DNA of 64,000 bases from Longispora fulva (GCF_015751905.1 NZ_JADOUF010000001.1:1302001-1366000), one strand, 5' to 3'. Positions 25,003 to 33,578 are shown, numbered from the stretch's first letter. Program-made: numbers and translations. The notes: generated by a model from the letters alone, not told the origin.

Positions 25003-26355
25003 GTGTCTGTCCTCACCTCCCACGCCACCAGAGGCGGCCTGCTGCGGCCCACCGCGCCGATCGGCCCCGAGCTCACCGAGCTGGCCCTCCCTGTCACCGG
25101 CCACCTGCCCCGCCAGCTCACCGGGGCACTGCTGGGCATCGGCCCGCACGCTTCCCGACAGACGCCGGGGGTCCGCCAGCACGCCCTGGTGGGGGACGCC
25201 ATGGTGCACGGCATCCGGCTCCGCGACGGGCGCGCCGAGTGGTACCGCAACCGGTGGATCCGCACCGACCGGATCGCCCGCGGCCTCGGCGAGCTGCCCA
25301 TCCCCGGCCCCCGACACGGCCTGTCCGACAACCCCAGCGGCAACGTCATCCGGCACGCCGGCCGGACGCTGGCGCTCGGCGAGGCCGGCGTGCTGCCGAT
25401 CGAGCTGGACGACCAGCTGCGCTCGGTGGCCCGGTTCGACTTCGACGGCACGCTGCCGCACGGCTTCGCCGCCCACCCCGAGTGCGACCCGGTCACCGGC
25501 GAGCTGTTCACCGTCGCCTACTACCACGACCTGCCGTACCTGGAGTATCTGGTCGTCGGCGTCGACGGCCGGGTGCGCAGGTCCGAGCGGGTCGCGGTGC
25601 GCGGCACACCGATGATGCACTCGGTGTCCCTGACGGACCGCCACGTGGTCCTCTACGACCTCCCGGTCCGGTTCGACGCGGCCCTCGCCCGGGCCGGCTC
25701 CCGCTGCCCCTACGCGTGGCAGGAGGGCGGCGACTCCCGCCTCGGGGTGCTGGCCAGGGAAGGCTCCGGCGCGGACGTGCGCTGGTTCGACGTCGACCCC
25801 TGCTTCGTGTTCCACCCGGTGAACGCCTACGAGACCGGCGGGGAGATCGTCCTGGACGTCATCCGGCACGAGCGGGTGTTCGACCGGGACCTGCTGGCTC
25901 CCGGGGAGACGGCGCCGACCCTGTGGCGGTGGGCCCTGCACCTGGCCACCGGCGCGGTGACCGAGCGGCAGCTCGACGACATCCCGCAGGAGTTCCCCCG
26001 GGTGGACGAGCGCCGCAAGACCATGGCGCACCGCTACGTGTACACGGTCGCCTCCCAGGTCGGGTCCGGCGCGACGGGCGGGTCGGCGCTGCTCAAGCAC
26101 GACGTCGTCACCGGCGACGTCGCGGTGCACGACTTCGGCCCGCGGCGCACGGCCGGCGAGGCGGTGTTCGTGCCGCGCGGGGCGATCGGGGCCGAGGACG
26201 ACGGCTGGCTGATGACCTATGTGCACGACGCCGACGTCGACAGGACCTCGCTCGTGGTCCTCAACGCCGACGACTTCACGGGCGCCGCGCAGGCCGTGGT
26301 CGACCTGCCGGTGCGGATGCCCTCCGGCCTGCACGTGAACTGGATCGCGGACTGA
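25003..26355 (+). CDS. Carotenoid cleavage dioxygenase-family (RPE65-like) oxygenase
   Basis: GTG at 25003 with AGGCGG five nt upstream gives 450 residues. All four iron-ligand histidines of the seven-bladed propeller family are present: His158 (AHPEC), His206 (MMHSV), His271 (FHPVNAYE) and His444 (GLHVNW), so it should be an active Fe(II) oxygenase. The family cleaves double bonds in carotenoids, stilbenes and related conjugated chains. No carotenoid genes are nearby, so a natural hypothesis is that it acts on the conjugated polyene made by the PKSE, but this is inference. It is divergent from the TetR gene and ends at a hairpin. Confidence 0.9.
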   Translation: MSVLTSHATRGGLLRPTAPIGPELTELALPVTGHLPRQLTGALLGIGPHASRQTPGVRQHALVGDAMVHGIRLRDGRAEWYRNRWIRTDRIARGLGELPIPGPRHGLSDNPSGNVIRHAGRTLALGEAGVLPIELDDQLRSVARFDFDGTLPHGFAAHPECDPVTGELFTVAYYHDLPYLEYLVVGVDGRVRRSERVAVRGTPMMHSVSLTDRHVVLYDLPVRFDAALARAGSRCPYAWQEGGDSRLGVLAREGSGADVRWFDVDPCFVFHPVNAYETGGEIVLDVIRHERVFDRDLLAPGETAPTLWRWALHLATGAVTERQLDDIPQEFPRVDERRKTMAHRYVYTVASQVGSGATGGSALLKHDVVTGDVAVHDFGPRRTAGEAVFVPRGAIGAEDDGWLMTYVHDADVDRTSLVVLNADDFTGAAQAVVDLPVRMPSGLHVNWIAD

Positions 26356-26416
26356 CCCTGGCGCGGCCGGTCCGTCGGGGGAGCGGGCCCGGGGCCGTCG
26401 GGGTCGGCGCGGAAAG

Positions 26417-26458
26417 AGGCCGCCGTGTCCAGTGGGCTCCCGCTGGACACCGCGGCCT
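26417..26458. terminator. Bidirectional terminator between oxygenase and AraC-2
   Basis: A 7-bp stem plus an 8-bp stem separated by one C-C mismatch (26417-26432 with 26443-26458) and a 10-nt loop, between two convergent genes. Confidence 0.75.
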
Positions 26459-26499
26459 GGGAGAACTGCTCCGGGTTCTTTCGATGGCCGCCACTGTGC

Positions 26500-27285
26500 T
26501 CAGGCGGCCGCCTGGTGGGCCAGCCGGGTCAACGCCGAGGTACGGATGTCCAGGAGCACCGGTGGGTCGAACGACCGCGCGAGGCGGAGCTTCAGGTCGA
26601 TGTCGGCGAGGTCGCCGTCGTGTTCGACGACGAGGGGTCCCCGCGATCCCACGTAGACCGTCTGATGATCCTCCGCCGAGGGGTGCAGCACGAGGCGTTC
26701 GTCCGGATCATCGGCGACGGAGTGCGACAGCAGGAACCACTGGCCAGCCGGCACCTTGTCCAGGACGAACTCGCCGGGACCGTCCAGTACGGCGCAGCTG
26801 ACCGGGCGGCCCTCGGGGATCCGGCCGGGGAAGAGCCCGACGAAGACCAGCCCGAGCTTGTGCTCGCCGGAGTCCGCCCAGGCGGTGCCTCGCACGGTGC
26901 CGTAGGCCGGCCCGGCGGTGTCGGCGGTGTTGTCGACGACGAGCTGCGGGGTGAAGCCACCGGCCCTGCGGTAGGTGGTGGGGGACAGGCCGACGCTCCG
27001 GGTGAAGCGGGAGCTGAAGGTGCCGACGCTGGAGTAGCCGACCCGGAGGCTGACCTCGGTCACGTTGAACGAGGTCGACGTCAGCAGCTGCTTGGCCTCC
27101 TGCAGCCGGAGGGCCGACAGGAACCGGCCCGGGGAGACGCCGGTGATGCGCTGGAAGATCCGGGAGAAGTGGAACTTGCTGAACATGGCCACCCGGGCCA
27201 TGTCGTCGATCGTGAGTTCCTCACCCAGCTTGTCGCGCATCGTGGTGACCACTCGCTCAACGGCCCGTTCGGTTGCGTTTTCCAT
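26500..27285 (-). CDS. AraC-family regulator, AraC-2
   Basis: ATG at 27285 (MENATERAVE) is preceded by AGGAGG with five nt spacing, so the longer upstream frame is rejected. The 261-residue protein has an N-terminal AraC HTH pair (LTIDDMARVAMFSKFHFSRIF; VGYSSVGTFSSRFTRSVGLSP) and a C-terminal beta-rich domain (FVGLFPGRIPEG, FVLDKVPAGQWFL) related to that of AraC-1. The shared architecture suggests the two arose by duplication and sense related ligands. It is divergent, across 700 nt, from the MerR gene. Confidence 0.88.
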   Translation of the reverse strand: MENATERAVERVVTTMRDKLGEELTIDDMARVAMFSKFHFSRIFQRITGVSPGRFLSALRLQEAKQLLTSTSFNVTEVSLRVGYSSVGTFSSRFTRSVGLSPTTYRRAGGFTPQLVVDNTADTAGPAYGTVRGTAWADSGEHKLGLVFVGLFPGRIPEGRPVSCAVLDGPGEFVLDKVPAGQWFLLSHSVADDPDERLVLHPSAEDHQTVYVGSRGPLVVEHDGDLADIDLKLRLARSFDPPVLLDIRTSALTRLAHQAAA

Positions 27286-27985
27286 TTCGCCTCCTGATGC
27301 CATGGTTTTCGTGCGAGTTGACGCAGTACTGTTGAACCTGGCTTCACGCTCCACGCATCGGCCGGTAAATGCTGACTGTCATTTTTTACGCGCTACTTAC
27401 CTGCTGGGAACACCGAAGCCTCTGACTGGCCGCACGGTCCTCCGGCTCGTTCCGAAAGTCGTGACGGTTCAGTTCCTCGCACCCGTTTCAGTCCAATAGG
27501 GACAGACGTTGATGCTAACTGCTCCGGTTGCGCTGGGCAATGCTCGGACTACGACTCCGGAGGTGTGTCCGGGGCTCGACTCCGGAGTCGCCACGCTGAC
27601 CTGCGAAAACGGCGGCGACGAAAGCCGGTGCGCGAAAAGAGGGCAATATCGCGACGATAAGGTGTTGGCGATTGCTGCTATCCATTGCGGTCCGCCACAG
27701 AAAGTGAACAACTAATGTGGACTATCGACTACCAAGAGTGGTGATGGGAGCTGGGGGCGTTTCCCGGCCGGTGCCGCACCCCACCCTCTGTGCTCTCTGT
27801 CAGATTTTTTCCGGCCCTGTACGGACATAGGATAAATGTCGACAGTGCCGGATCCGGGCGCTCCCGCCCGCGCCGGAGGGAAGCCGCCGATCAGGGATCC
27901 ATAAGGGACGATCGACGGGCTTTCGGGGGTATGATCTCTGTGTAAACCTTCATATCCGTCGCCGCGAGCACACTCATGGGGATCT
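27286..27985. promoter_or_regulatory. 700-nt divergent control region, AraC-2 / MerR
   Basis: No supportable gene is present. It is the least GC-rich part of the window. CGACTCCGGAG occurs at 27552-27562 and again at 27577-27587, a 25-nt repeat distance, and the second copy is part of the perfect 14-bp palindrome 27577-27590. These look like a regulator binding array. The MerR promoter is expected around 27900-27960. Confidence 0.45.
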
Positions 27986-28618
27986 ATGCGCATATCGAGT
28001 CTCAGCAGGCGGGGCGGCGTGTCTGTTGCGACGATCAAGTTCTACCTCCGCGAGCGCCTGTTGCCGCCCGGCACGCTCACCGCGCGGAACCAGGCCGACT
28101 ACGACGAGACGCACCTGGCCCGGATCAAGATGATCCGGACGCTGACCGGCATCGGCATGATGAGCCTGTCCGCGGTGCGTGAGGTGCTCGCCGCGATCGA
28201 CGACAGCTGCGTCCCGCAGCGCGAGCTCTACCAGGTGCTCAACGGGGCGTTGTGCGCCCAGCTGACGGCCTCCACGGGTGCGGCTTCCGTCGTGCGGGCC
28301 CAGGCGCACGTCGACGAGTTCATCGAGGGCGTCGGCTGGCGGGTCGGCGACGACGCCCCGGGGCGCACCGCGCTCGCGCAGGTCGTCGCGGCCCTGCGGG
28401 ACCTGGGCTGCACCAGCGAGGTCGAGGAGGTGTTCCTCCCGTACGCGCGGGCCGCGGAGCACCTCGCCGTCCGCGAGCTGGACGCCATGCCCCCCGGAGC
28501 CCCGGAGCTCGTCACCCGCACCGTCCTGTTCGAGGTCGCCTTCGCGGTGATGCGCAGGATGGCGTACGAGCATCTCATGGCGCTGCGGGACGCGGACTCT
28601 CCCGTTACCGACGAGTAG
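27986..28618 (+). CDS. MerR-family regulator
   Basis: ATG at 27986, closely preceded by GGGGATCT. The 210-residue protein has an N-terminal MerR winged helix (MRISSLSRRGGVSVATIKFYLRE) followed by the linker helix and a roughly 130-residue C-terminal domain without the metal-binding cysteines of metalloregulators (its two Cys are not clustered). It is more like MerR regulators of secondary metabolism or drug-binding type. It lies 5' to the second UnbV-UnbU pair on the same strand and may control it through the 28784-28847 palindromes. Confidence 0.85.
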   Translation: MRISSLSRRGGVSVATIKFYLRERLLPPGTLTARNQADYDETHLARIKMIRTLTGIGMMSLSAVREVLAAIDDSCVPQRELYQVLNGALCAQLTASTGAASVVRAQAHVDEFIEGVGWRVGDDAPGRTALAQVVAALRDLGCTSEVEEVFLPYARAAEHLAVRELDAMPPGAPELVTRTVLFEVAFAVMRRMAYEHLMALRDADSPVTDE

Positions 28619-29114
28619 TGTGGTGACGGAACTCAGTTTCATGTGGCCGGACACCACTGGGCATGTGCGCGTTTCCTCTTCCGTGTTGCCTCATGGACGC
28701 GCAGAACGGGCATAGAGCACTCTCTGAGAAGACAGGGCAGGCCGCCGAACGCGACGATGTCGAAGGTCGAGAGAAGACAACGTCCGAACCGTTCGGGGCG
28801 CTTAGGACCACGGGAGGGGAGCCGCGAAACACGGCCGAAACATTCGGATCGTGCGCCCTGAGCCCTCCGGGGTACTCCCCGGAATTCTTTCCCATTGTTC
28901 CCGCGCCGTTCCGTAACGCCGGCGGAATTGTCGACCGGACCGGCGGGAATGGTCGGCGCACGATGTCGTGACGGCACGTGCCCACCGGGTCGGGAAAGCG
29001 GTATTCCCGATCGGAGCGGCCGTCTCTCTCAACCCAGTCCACTGTTTTCCCGGGTACCGGACCCAGTGCCGGTCGCCGGGTGATTCGACGTGCCTTCCAC
29101 TTCGAGGGGGACCG
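28619..29114. promoter_or_regulatory. Control region upstream of UnbV-2
   Basis: About 500 nt without a convincing gene. It holds two CCGAA-N3-TTCGG palindromes, a short hairpin (28866-28872 with 28877-28883, TACT loop) and GAGGGGGACCG just before the UnbV-2 start. The length is consistent with complex regulation of the second UnbV-UnbU pair. Confidence 0.45.
28784..28847. promoter_or_regulatory. Paired CCGAA-N3-TTCGG operator candidates
   Basis: The 13-bp palindromes at 28784-28796 and 28835-28847 are spaced 51 bp start to start, close to five helical turns, so they face the same side of the helix. A cooperative dimeric regulator is suggested. The cognate protein is unknown. Confidence 0.45.
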
Positions 29115-31091
29115 ATGCCAGCGCAATCCGTCGGCCTGTTCCGCCGACTTCTACCAGCCATCTTCGTGCTCGCACTGGTGAGCGCCCTGTACGTGGCGGC
29201 CCAGATTCCCGAGGCGTCCGCCGCGGCCCGTTCGTCGCTGGCGTCGAGGTTCCACTTCAAGGAACTGCCGGTCGCGTTACCCCCCGGTCTACCGGAGAAC
29301 ACGATCCGGAAGGTGAACCCGGAGTACGAGCACATCCGGGCGTGGATCTCCTCGGTCGGCGCGGCGATCGCCGTGAACGACCTGGACCGGGGCGGCTCCG
29401 CCAACGACCTGTGCCTGGTGGACACCCGCAGCGACAAGGTCGTCGTGACGCCGTCGCCGGACAGCAAGCAGAACTACCAGCCGTTCGTGCTGGACATGGC
29501 CCCGCTGCCCACCGACGACGCCATCGCCCCGATGGGGTGCGTCCCGGGGGACTTCAACGGCGACGGGTGGATGGACATCCTGGTCAACTACTGGGGCCGT
29601 ACTCCGGTGCTGTTCCTGAACTGCGGCAAGACCGACCCGCTCAGCGCCCACTCGTTCCTGCCGACCGAGCTCGTGTCCAACGGCCCCGGCAAGGACGACA
29701 GGTACCGCGGCCCGCTGTGGAACACCAACGCCGTGGCGGTCGCCGACTTCGACGGCGACGGCCGGGTCGACGTCGGGGTGTTCAACTACTTCCCCGACAC
29801 CAAGGTCCTCGACCCCAACGGGTTGAAGGGCGTGCAGATGAACCACTCGATGTCGCGGGCCCAGAACGCCGGAGGCGCGCACATCCTGCGCGGCACGGCG
29901 TCCACCCCCGCCGGCCCGACCAGCGTCCCGTCGGCGACGTTCGAGGAGCAGGACGCGATTCCGCCGAAGTACGCCACGGGCTGGACCCTGGGCGCCGCCT
30001 CGGCGGACCTCGACGGTGACCTGCTGCCGGAGCTGTACCTGGCCAACGACTTCGGCAACGACCGGTTCTTCCACAACGTGTCGACGCCCGGGAAGATCCG
30101 CTTCGAGCTGGCCGAGGGCCGCCGCGGCGCGTACACCCCGAAGTCTCTCGTGGTCGGGCACGACTCCTTCAAGGGCATGTCGATCGACTTCGGCGACCTG
30201 TACGGCAACGGCAAGTTCGACATGTTCGTCAGCAACATCACGACCTCGTGGGGCATCGAGGAGAGCAACTTCGTCTGGAAGAACACCGCGGCGAGCCCGG
30301 CGGAGGCGCGCAAACAGCTCGAAGACCACGTCGCGCCGTTCGACAACGCGGCGGCGGAGACCAACATGGCCTGGGTCGGCTGGGGCTGGGACGCCAAGAT
30401 GGCCGACTTCGACAACAGCGGGCGGCTGAGCGTCGTGCAGGCCACCGGCTTCGTCAAGGGCGACATCAACCGGTGGAACTGGCTCCAGGAGCTGGCGATG
30501 GGCAACGACCTGATGCTCCAGGAGCCCGCGATGTGGCCGAAGGCCGGTCCCGGTGACGACATCGCCGGCGACCAGACGATGGCGTTCTGGGCGCCGGAGG
30601 GCAACGGCCGCTACGCCGACCTGAGCCCCGAACTCGGGATGGCCGCCCCGATCCCCACCCGGGGCATCGCGGTCGCCGACACCACCGGGAGCGGACACCA
30701 GAGCTTCGCGGTCGCCCGGCAGTGGGGCCCGCCGGCGTACTTCTGCAACATGGACACCAGCAAGGGCAACTTCCTCGGCCTGCGGCTGCACCGCCCCGCC
30801 GACGGCGCGGCCCCGGGCTCGCCCGGCAGCCCGGCCTACGGCGCGCAGGTGAGGATCCGCACCGCGGACGGCCGGACGCAGATCGCCCAGCTCGACGGCG
30901 GCGGCGGCCACTCCGGCAAGCGCAGCTTCGACGTCTTCTTCGGGCTCGGCTCCGCCGGCGACAAGCCGGTCTCGGCCGAACTGAACTGGCGGGACCTCAA
31001 CGGCGCCACCCACACCCAGGTGCTGGACCTGGCCGCGGGCTGGCACGACTTCATGCTGACCACCCAGGCCCAGGAGGTGAAGGTGCCATGA
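29115..31091 (+). CDS. unbV: UnbV-type exported FG-GAP/ASPIC protein, copy 2, with TTA codon
   Basis: ATG at 29115 follows GAGGGGGACCG. The 658-residue protein begins with a signal peptide (RRLLPAIFVLALVSALYVAAQ, cut near ASA-A) and repeats the copy-1 layout: FG-GAP loops such as PGDFNGDGWMDIL and VADFDGDGRVDVG, then an ASPIC/UnbV domain ending with FFGLGS. Leu55 is encoded by TTA (29277-29279), a codon otherwise almost absent here. It overlaps UnbU-2 by 4 nt. It is not adjacent to a PKS gene, unlike copy 1, so it may be expressed under different control. Confidence 0.92.
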   Translation: MPAQSVGLFRRLLPAIFVLALVSALYVAAQIPEASAAARSSLASRFHFKELPVALPPGLPENTIRKVNPEYEHIRAWISSVGAAIAVNDLDRGGSANDLCLVDTRSDKVVVTPSPDSKQNYQPFVLDMAPLPTDDAIAPMGCVPGDFNGDGWMDILVNYWGRTPVLFLNCGKTDPLSAHSFLPTELVSNGPGKDDRYRGPLWNTNAVAVADFDGDGRVDVGVFNYFPDTKVLDPNGLKGVQMNHSMSRAQNAGGAHILRGTASTPAGPTSVPSATFEEQDAIPPKYATGWTLGAASADLDGDLLPELYLANDFGNDRFFHNVSTPGKIRFELAEGRRGAYTPKSLVVGHDSFKGMSIDFGDLYGNGKFDMFVSNITTSWGIEESNFVWKNTAASPAEARKQLEDHVAPFDNAAAETNMAWVGWGWDAKMADFDNSGRLSVVQATGFVKGDINRWNWLQELAMGNDLMLQEPAMWPKAGPGDDIAGDQTMAFWAPEGNGRYADLSPELGMAAPIPTRGIAVADTTGSGHQSFAVARQWGPPAYFCNMDTSKGNFLGLRLHRPADGAAPGSPGSPAYGAQVRIRTADGRTQIAQLDGGGGHSGKRSFDVFFGLGSAGDKPVSAELNWRDLNGATHTQVLDLAAGWHDFMLTTQAQEVKVP

Positions 31092-32107
31092 CTGACGTCA
31101 GACCCGTCGACCGGACCGGCACCGGCGTCCGGATGACCACCACCGTCGCACCGCCCGCCCCGAACGGGCAGGCGCAGGCTGTCGCGACCCCGAAGGACAC
31201 CCGGCCACCGAAGATCGACAAGCGCGATCCGCGGTACCTGGCGCTGCGCAACTTCGCGATCTCGATGAGCATCTTCAACATCCTCGGGTACTCCGTGTTC
31301 GGCTTCGAACAGCCCTGGACCTGGCCGATCTTCGCGCTCCTGGTCGGCTACACGGCGGAGTTCTCCTTCGAGATCGTCGCCGCGTGGGCGCAGAAGCGCC
31401 GCCCGGCCTTCACCGGCCACGGCATGTGGGGCGTGTACACGTTCCTGCTGCCCACCCACATCACGGCGCTGGCCGCGAACATGCTGCTGTACTCCAACAC
31501 CCTGTTCTGGCCGATCGCCTTCGCCGTCGTGGTGTCCATCGGGCAGAAGGTGGTGCTGCAGGCCCCGATCAAGGGCCGGATGCGGCACTTCATGAACCCG
31601 TCGAACTTCGGCATCACGGTCACGCTGCTGGCGTTCTCCTGGGTGAACATCGCGCCGCCGTACCACTTCACCGAGCACGTGCCGGACGTGATCCGGATCG
31701 TGATCCCGCTGGTCATCCTCACTGCCGGGACCGTGCTGAACACGATGCTCACCAAGAAGGTCCCGCTGATCATGGGCTGGGCCGGCGGGTTCGTGATCCA
31801 GGCGCTGATCCGTACCTGGATCTGGGACGTGCAGTTGTGGGCGGCGCTCCTGCCGATGACCGGGGTCGCGTTCGTGCTGTTCACCAACTACATGATCACG
31901 GATCCGGGCACCACGCCGTCGAGCGGGAAGATGCAGTTCATGTTCGGCTCCAGTGTCGCCATGGTCTACGGCGTACTGATGTTGTTCAACGTCGTGTACA
32001 CCCTGTTCTTCGCCGTCTGCATCGTGTGCGCCATCCGGGGCACCTTCTGGTGGGTCAAGTCGCTCCGGGAACGCGGGCGCGCGTCCGCGCTGCAACCCGT
32101 CTCCTGA
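31088..32107 (+). CDS. unbU: UnbU-type integral membrane protein, RnfD/NqrB-like, copy 2
   Basis: The ATG overlaps the UnbV-2 stop. The 339-residue protein shares with UnbU-1 the DPRYLALRNFA start of the membrane domain, HFMNPSNFGI, IWDVQL, TNYMITDPGTTP and the MFGSSVAMVYGVLM helix. Its hydrophilic N terminus is longer (about 50 residues). The conserved motifs are intact, so it should be functional. A second UnbV-UnbU pair in one locus is unusual and may form a distinct membrane complex. It ends at a very strong bidirectional terminator. Confidence 0.92.
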   Translation: MTDVRPVDRTGTGVRMTTTVAPPAPNGQAQAVATPKDTRPPKIDKRDPRYLALRNFAISMSIFNILGYSVFGFEQPWTWPIFALLVGYTAEFSFEIVAAWAQKRRPAFTGHGMWGVYTFLLPTHITALAANMLLYSNTLFWPIAFAVVVSIGQKVVLQAPIKGRMRHFMNPSNFGITVTLLAFSWVNIAPPYHFTEHVPDVIRIVIPLVILTAGTVLNTMLTKKVPLIMGWAGGFVIQALIRTWIWDVQLWAALLPMTGVAFVLFTNYMITDPGTTPSSGKMQFMFGSSVAMVYGVLMLFNVVYTLFFAVCIVCAIRGTFWWVKSLRERGRASALQPVS

Positions 32108-32121
32108 CCGGCCGCCACCTC

Positions 32122-32171
32122 CGGCTGGACGGGCCCCGCGTCGCTCCCGTGACGCGGGGCCCGTCCAGCCG
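32122..32171. terminator. Strong bidirectional terminator between UnbU-2 and CMD-4
   Basis: A perfect 21-bp GC-rich stem (32122-32142 with 32151-32171) with an 8-nt loop, 14 nt after the UnbU-2 stop. Confidence 0.85.
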
Positions 32172-32245
32172 TTCCCCGCCCCGGCGCCCCCGGGACGTTT
32201 CGGTTACGGACGCGTCGGCACCGCCCGGTGGGCCCGGGCCCGGGC

Positions 32246-32788
32246 CTAGTAGACGTAGCCCCGGTCGATGATCCGCTGGCCGGCGTCCAGGTAGCGGTCG
32301 GGATCGTCGATGTAGAGGGTGCCGAGCCCGTCGACGTACCGGTTGTACATGCAGAACGCCGCCGCGATCAGTACCGTGTCGTGGATCTCGATGTCGGTCG
32401 CGCCCTCGGCCCGGGCGGCGTCGACCATCGCCGGGGTCACCTTGCGGCCGGTCTCCTGCACCGCCCCGGCGATCCGCAGCAGCGCCCGCATCTTCTCCGT
32501 CACGGGCGCGGAGTCCAGGTCGGCGTGCACCTGATCGACGAGCGGCATGCCCTCGGGCAGCTGCACCGCGGCGAACGCCGAGTGCGACGCGCAGCAGAAC
32601 CGGCACTCGTTGAGCCCGGACACGTACGCGGCGATCAGCTCCCGCTCGCCCGGGGTCATCGAGTGCGGGCCGCGCAGCAGCGCCTCCGCGAGGGCGTTGA
32701 GGGGCCCGGACGTCTCGGGCCGAAAGCGCATCGGGCCGTTGATCCCTGGGAACTGGGTCTCGTCGAGTCCGAGGTCGATGTGTGCCAC
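32246..32788 (-). CDS. AhpD/carboxymuconolactone decarboxylase-like protein, CMD-4
   Basis: GTG at 32788 is chosen because GGAG lies 8 nt upstream; GTG at 32794 is too close to that site. The 180-residue product is a paralogue of CMD-3 with the motif C62-R-F-C65-C-A-S-H69, adding an extra Cys66 inside the redox motif. It probably marks the right end of the biosynthetic locus, convergent with UnbU-2. Redox or decarboxylation chemistry on the polyketide product, or peroxide defence, are both possible. Confidence 0.85.
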   Translation of the reverse strand: MAHIDLGLDETQFPGINGPMRFRPETSGPLNALAEALLRGPHSMTPGERELIAAYVSGLNECRFCCASHSAFAAVQLPEGMPLVDQVHADLDSAPVTEKMRALLRIAGAVQETGRKVTPAMVDAARAEGATDIEIHDTVLIAAAFCMYNRYVDGLGTLYIDDPDRYLDAGQRIIDRGYVY

Positions 32789-32900
32789 AGTCACGCTCCA
32801 CAGTAGATGGACGGCATGCGGCAGATGGTCCCAGAGAACGACCCCGCGGCGCCAGTACCGCGCCGGAGGACCGGAGTCGAACGACGGCGGTGCGCGGCGC

Positions 32901-33578
32901 TCAGGACGACGCGATCCGGATCACCAGGTCTGCGCGGTCGCGGGTCGCGTCCACCACCGCGGCGTTGCGCTCATCGCTGCCGTGCGCCCAGTCCCGGGCG
33001 TCCGCCCGACTCTTGCCGTACGCCACATGCCGGCCCACCAGGCGGTCGCGCCGCAGGTCGGGGTCAACGTCGAGGAACCACACCTCGTCGAGCAGGTCGC
33101 GGACCGCCGACCACGGGCCGTCGTCCACCAGGAGATAGTTGCCCTCGGTGACCACCAGGGGGACGCCCCGGGCGACCGGGATCGACGCCGCGACCGGTTC
33201 CTCGAGCTCGCGGGGAAAGGCCGGCGCGTACACCACGTCCTCGTCGTCGGCGCGCAACCGGCGCAGCAGCGCGACGAAACCGGCGCTGTCGAACGTGTCG
33301 GGCGCGCCCTTGCTGTCCCGGCGGCCGAGACGGGCCAGCTCGGCGTTGGCCAGGTGGAATCCGTCCATCGGGACCAGGACGGCGGGGGCGGTCGGGCCCG
33401 CACCGGCACGTGGTCCCGTCTCCGGGGACGGGCGGGTGAGGGACAGCGCCGCGACCAGGGCCGCGGCGAGAGTGGACTTGCCGGCTCCCGGTGGCCCGGT
33501 GACGCCGAGCAGCCGCCGTCGGCCCGGCACGACCAGTCGTCGGGCCCGGTCGACCAGCTCCTCGAAGGTGATGCTCAC
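32901..33578 (-). CDS. Nucleoside/nucleotide kinase-family (uridine-kinase-like) P-loop kinase
   Basis: GTG at 33578 (VSITFEELVDRARR) is the likely start; the longer frame upstream is low-complexity. The 225-residue protein has the Walker A motif GPPGAGKS near residue 25, PMDGFHLAN with the substrate-binding Asp and a C-terminal DERNAAVV segment typical of the uridine-kinase/PRK/fructose-kinase-like family. The substrate cannot be read from sequence. It seems to be chromosomal background rather than part of the biosynthetic locus. Confidence 0.8.
   Translation of the reverse strand: MSITFEELVDRARRLVVPGRRRLLGVTGPPGAGKSTLAAALVAALSLTRPSPETGPRAGAGPTAPAVLVPMDGFHLANAELARLGRRDSKGAPDTFDSAGFVALLRRLRADDEDVVYAPAFPRELEEPVAASIPVARGVPLVVTEGNYLLVDDGPWSAVRDLLDEVWFLDVDPDLRRDRLVGRHVAYGKSRADARDWAHGSDERNAAVVDATRDRADLVIRIASS

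Noticed and set aside
27509-27715. 68-residue frame in the AraC-2/MerR spacer
   Set aside because: No ribosome site, no motif and unusual codon use; better explained as regulatory DNA containing palindromes.
27712-28038. 108-residue minus-strand frame overlapping the MerR start
   Set aside because: No ribosome site and low-complexity content; the MerR gene is clearly real.
28619-29114. Small gene upstream of UnbV-2
   Set aside because: Short frames exist on both strands, but none has a ribosome site or recognisable protein features.
29289-31046. Long minus-strand frame opposite UnbV-2
   Set aside because: Same shadow effect as for UnbV-1.
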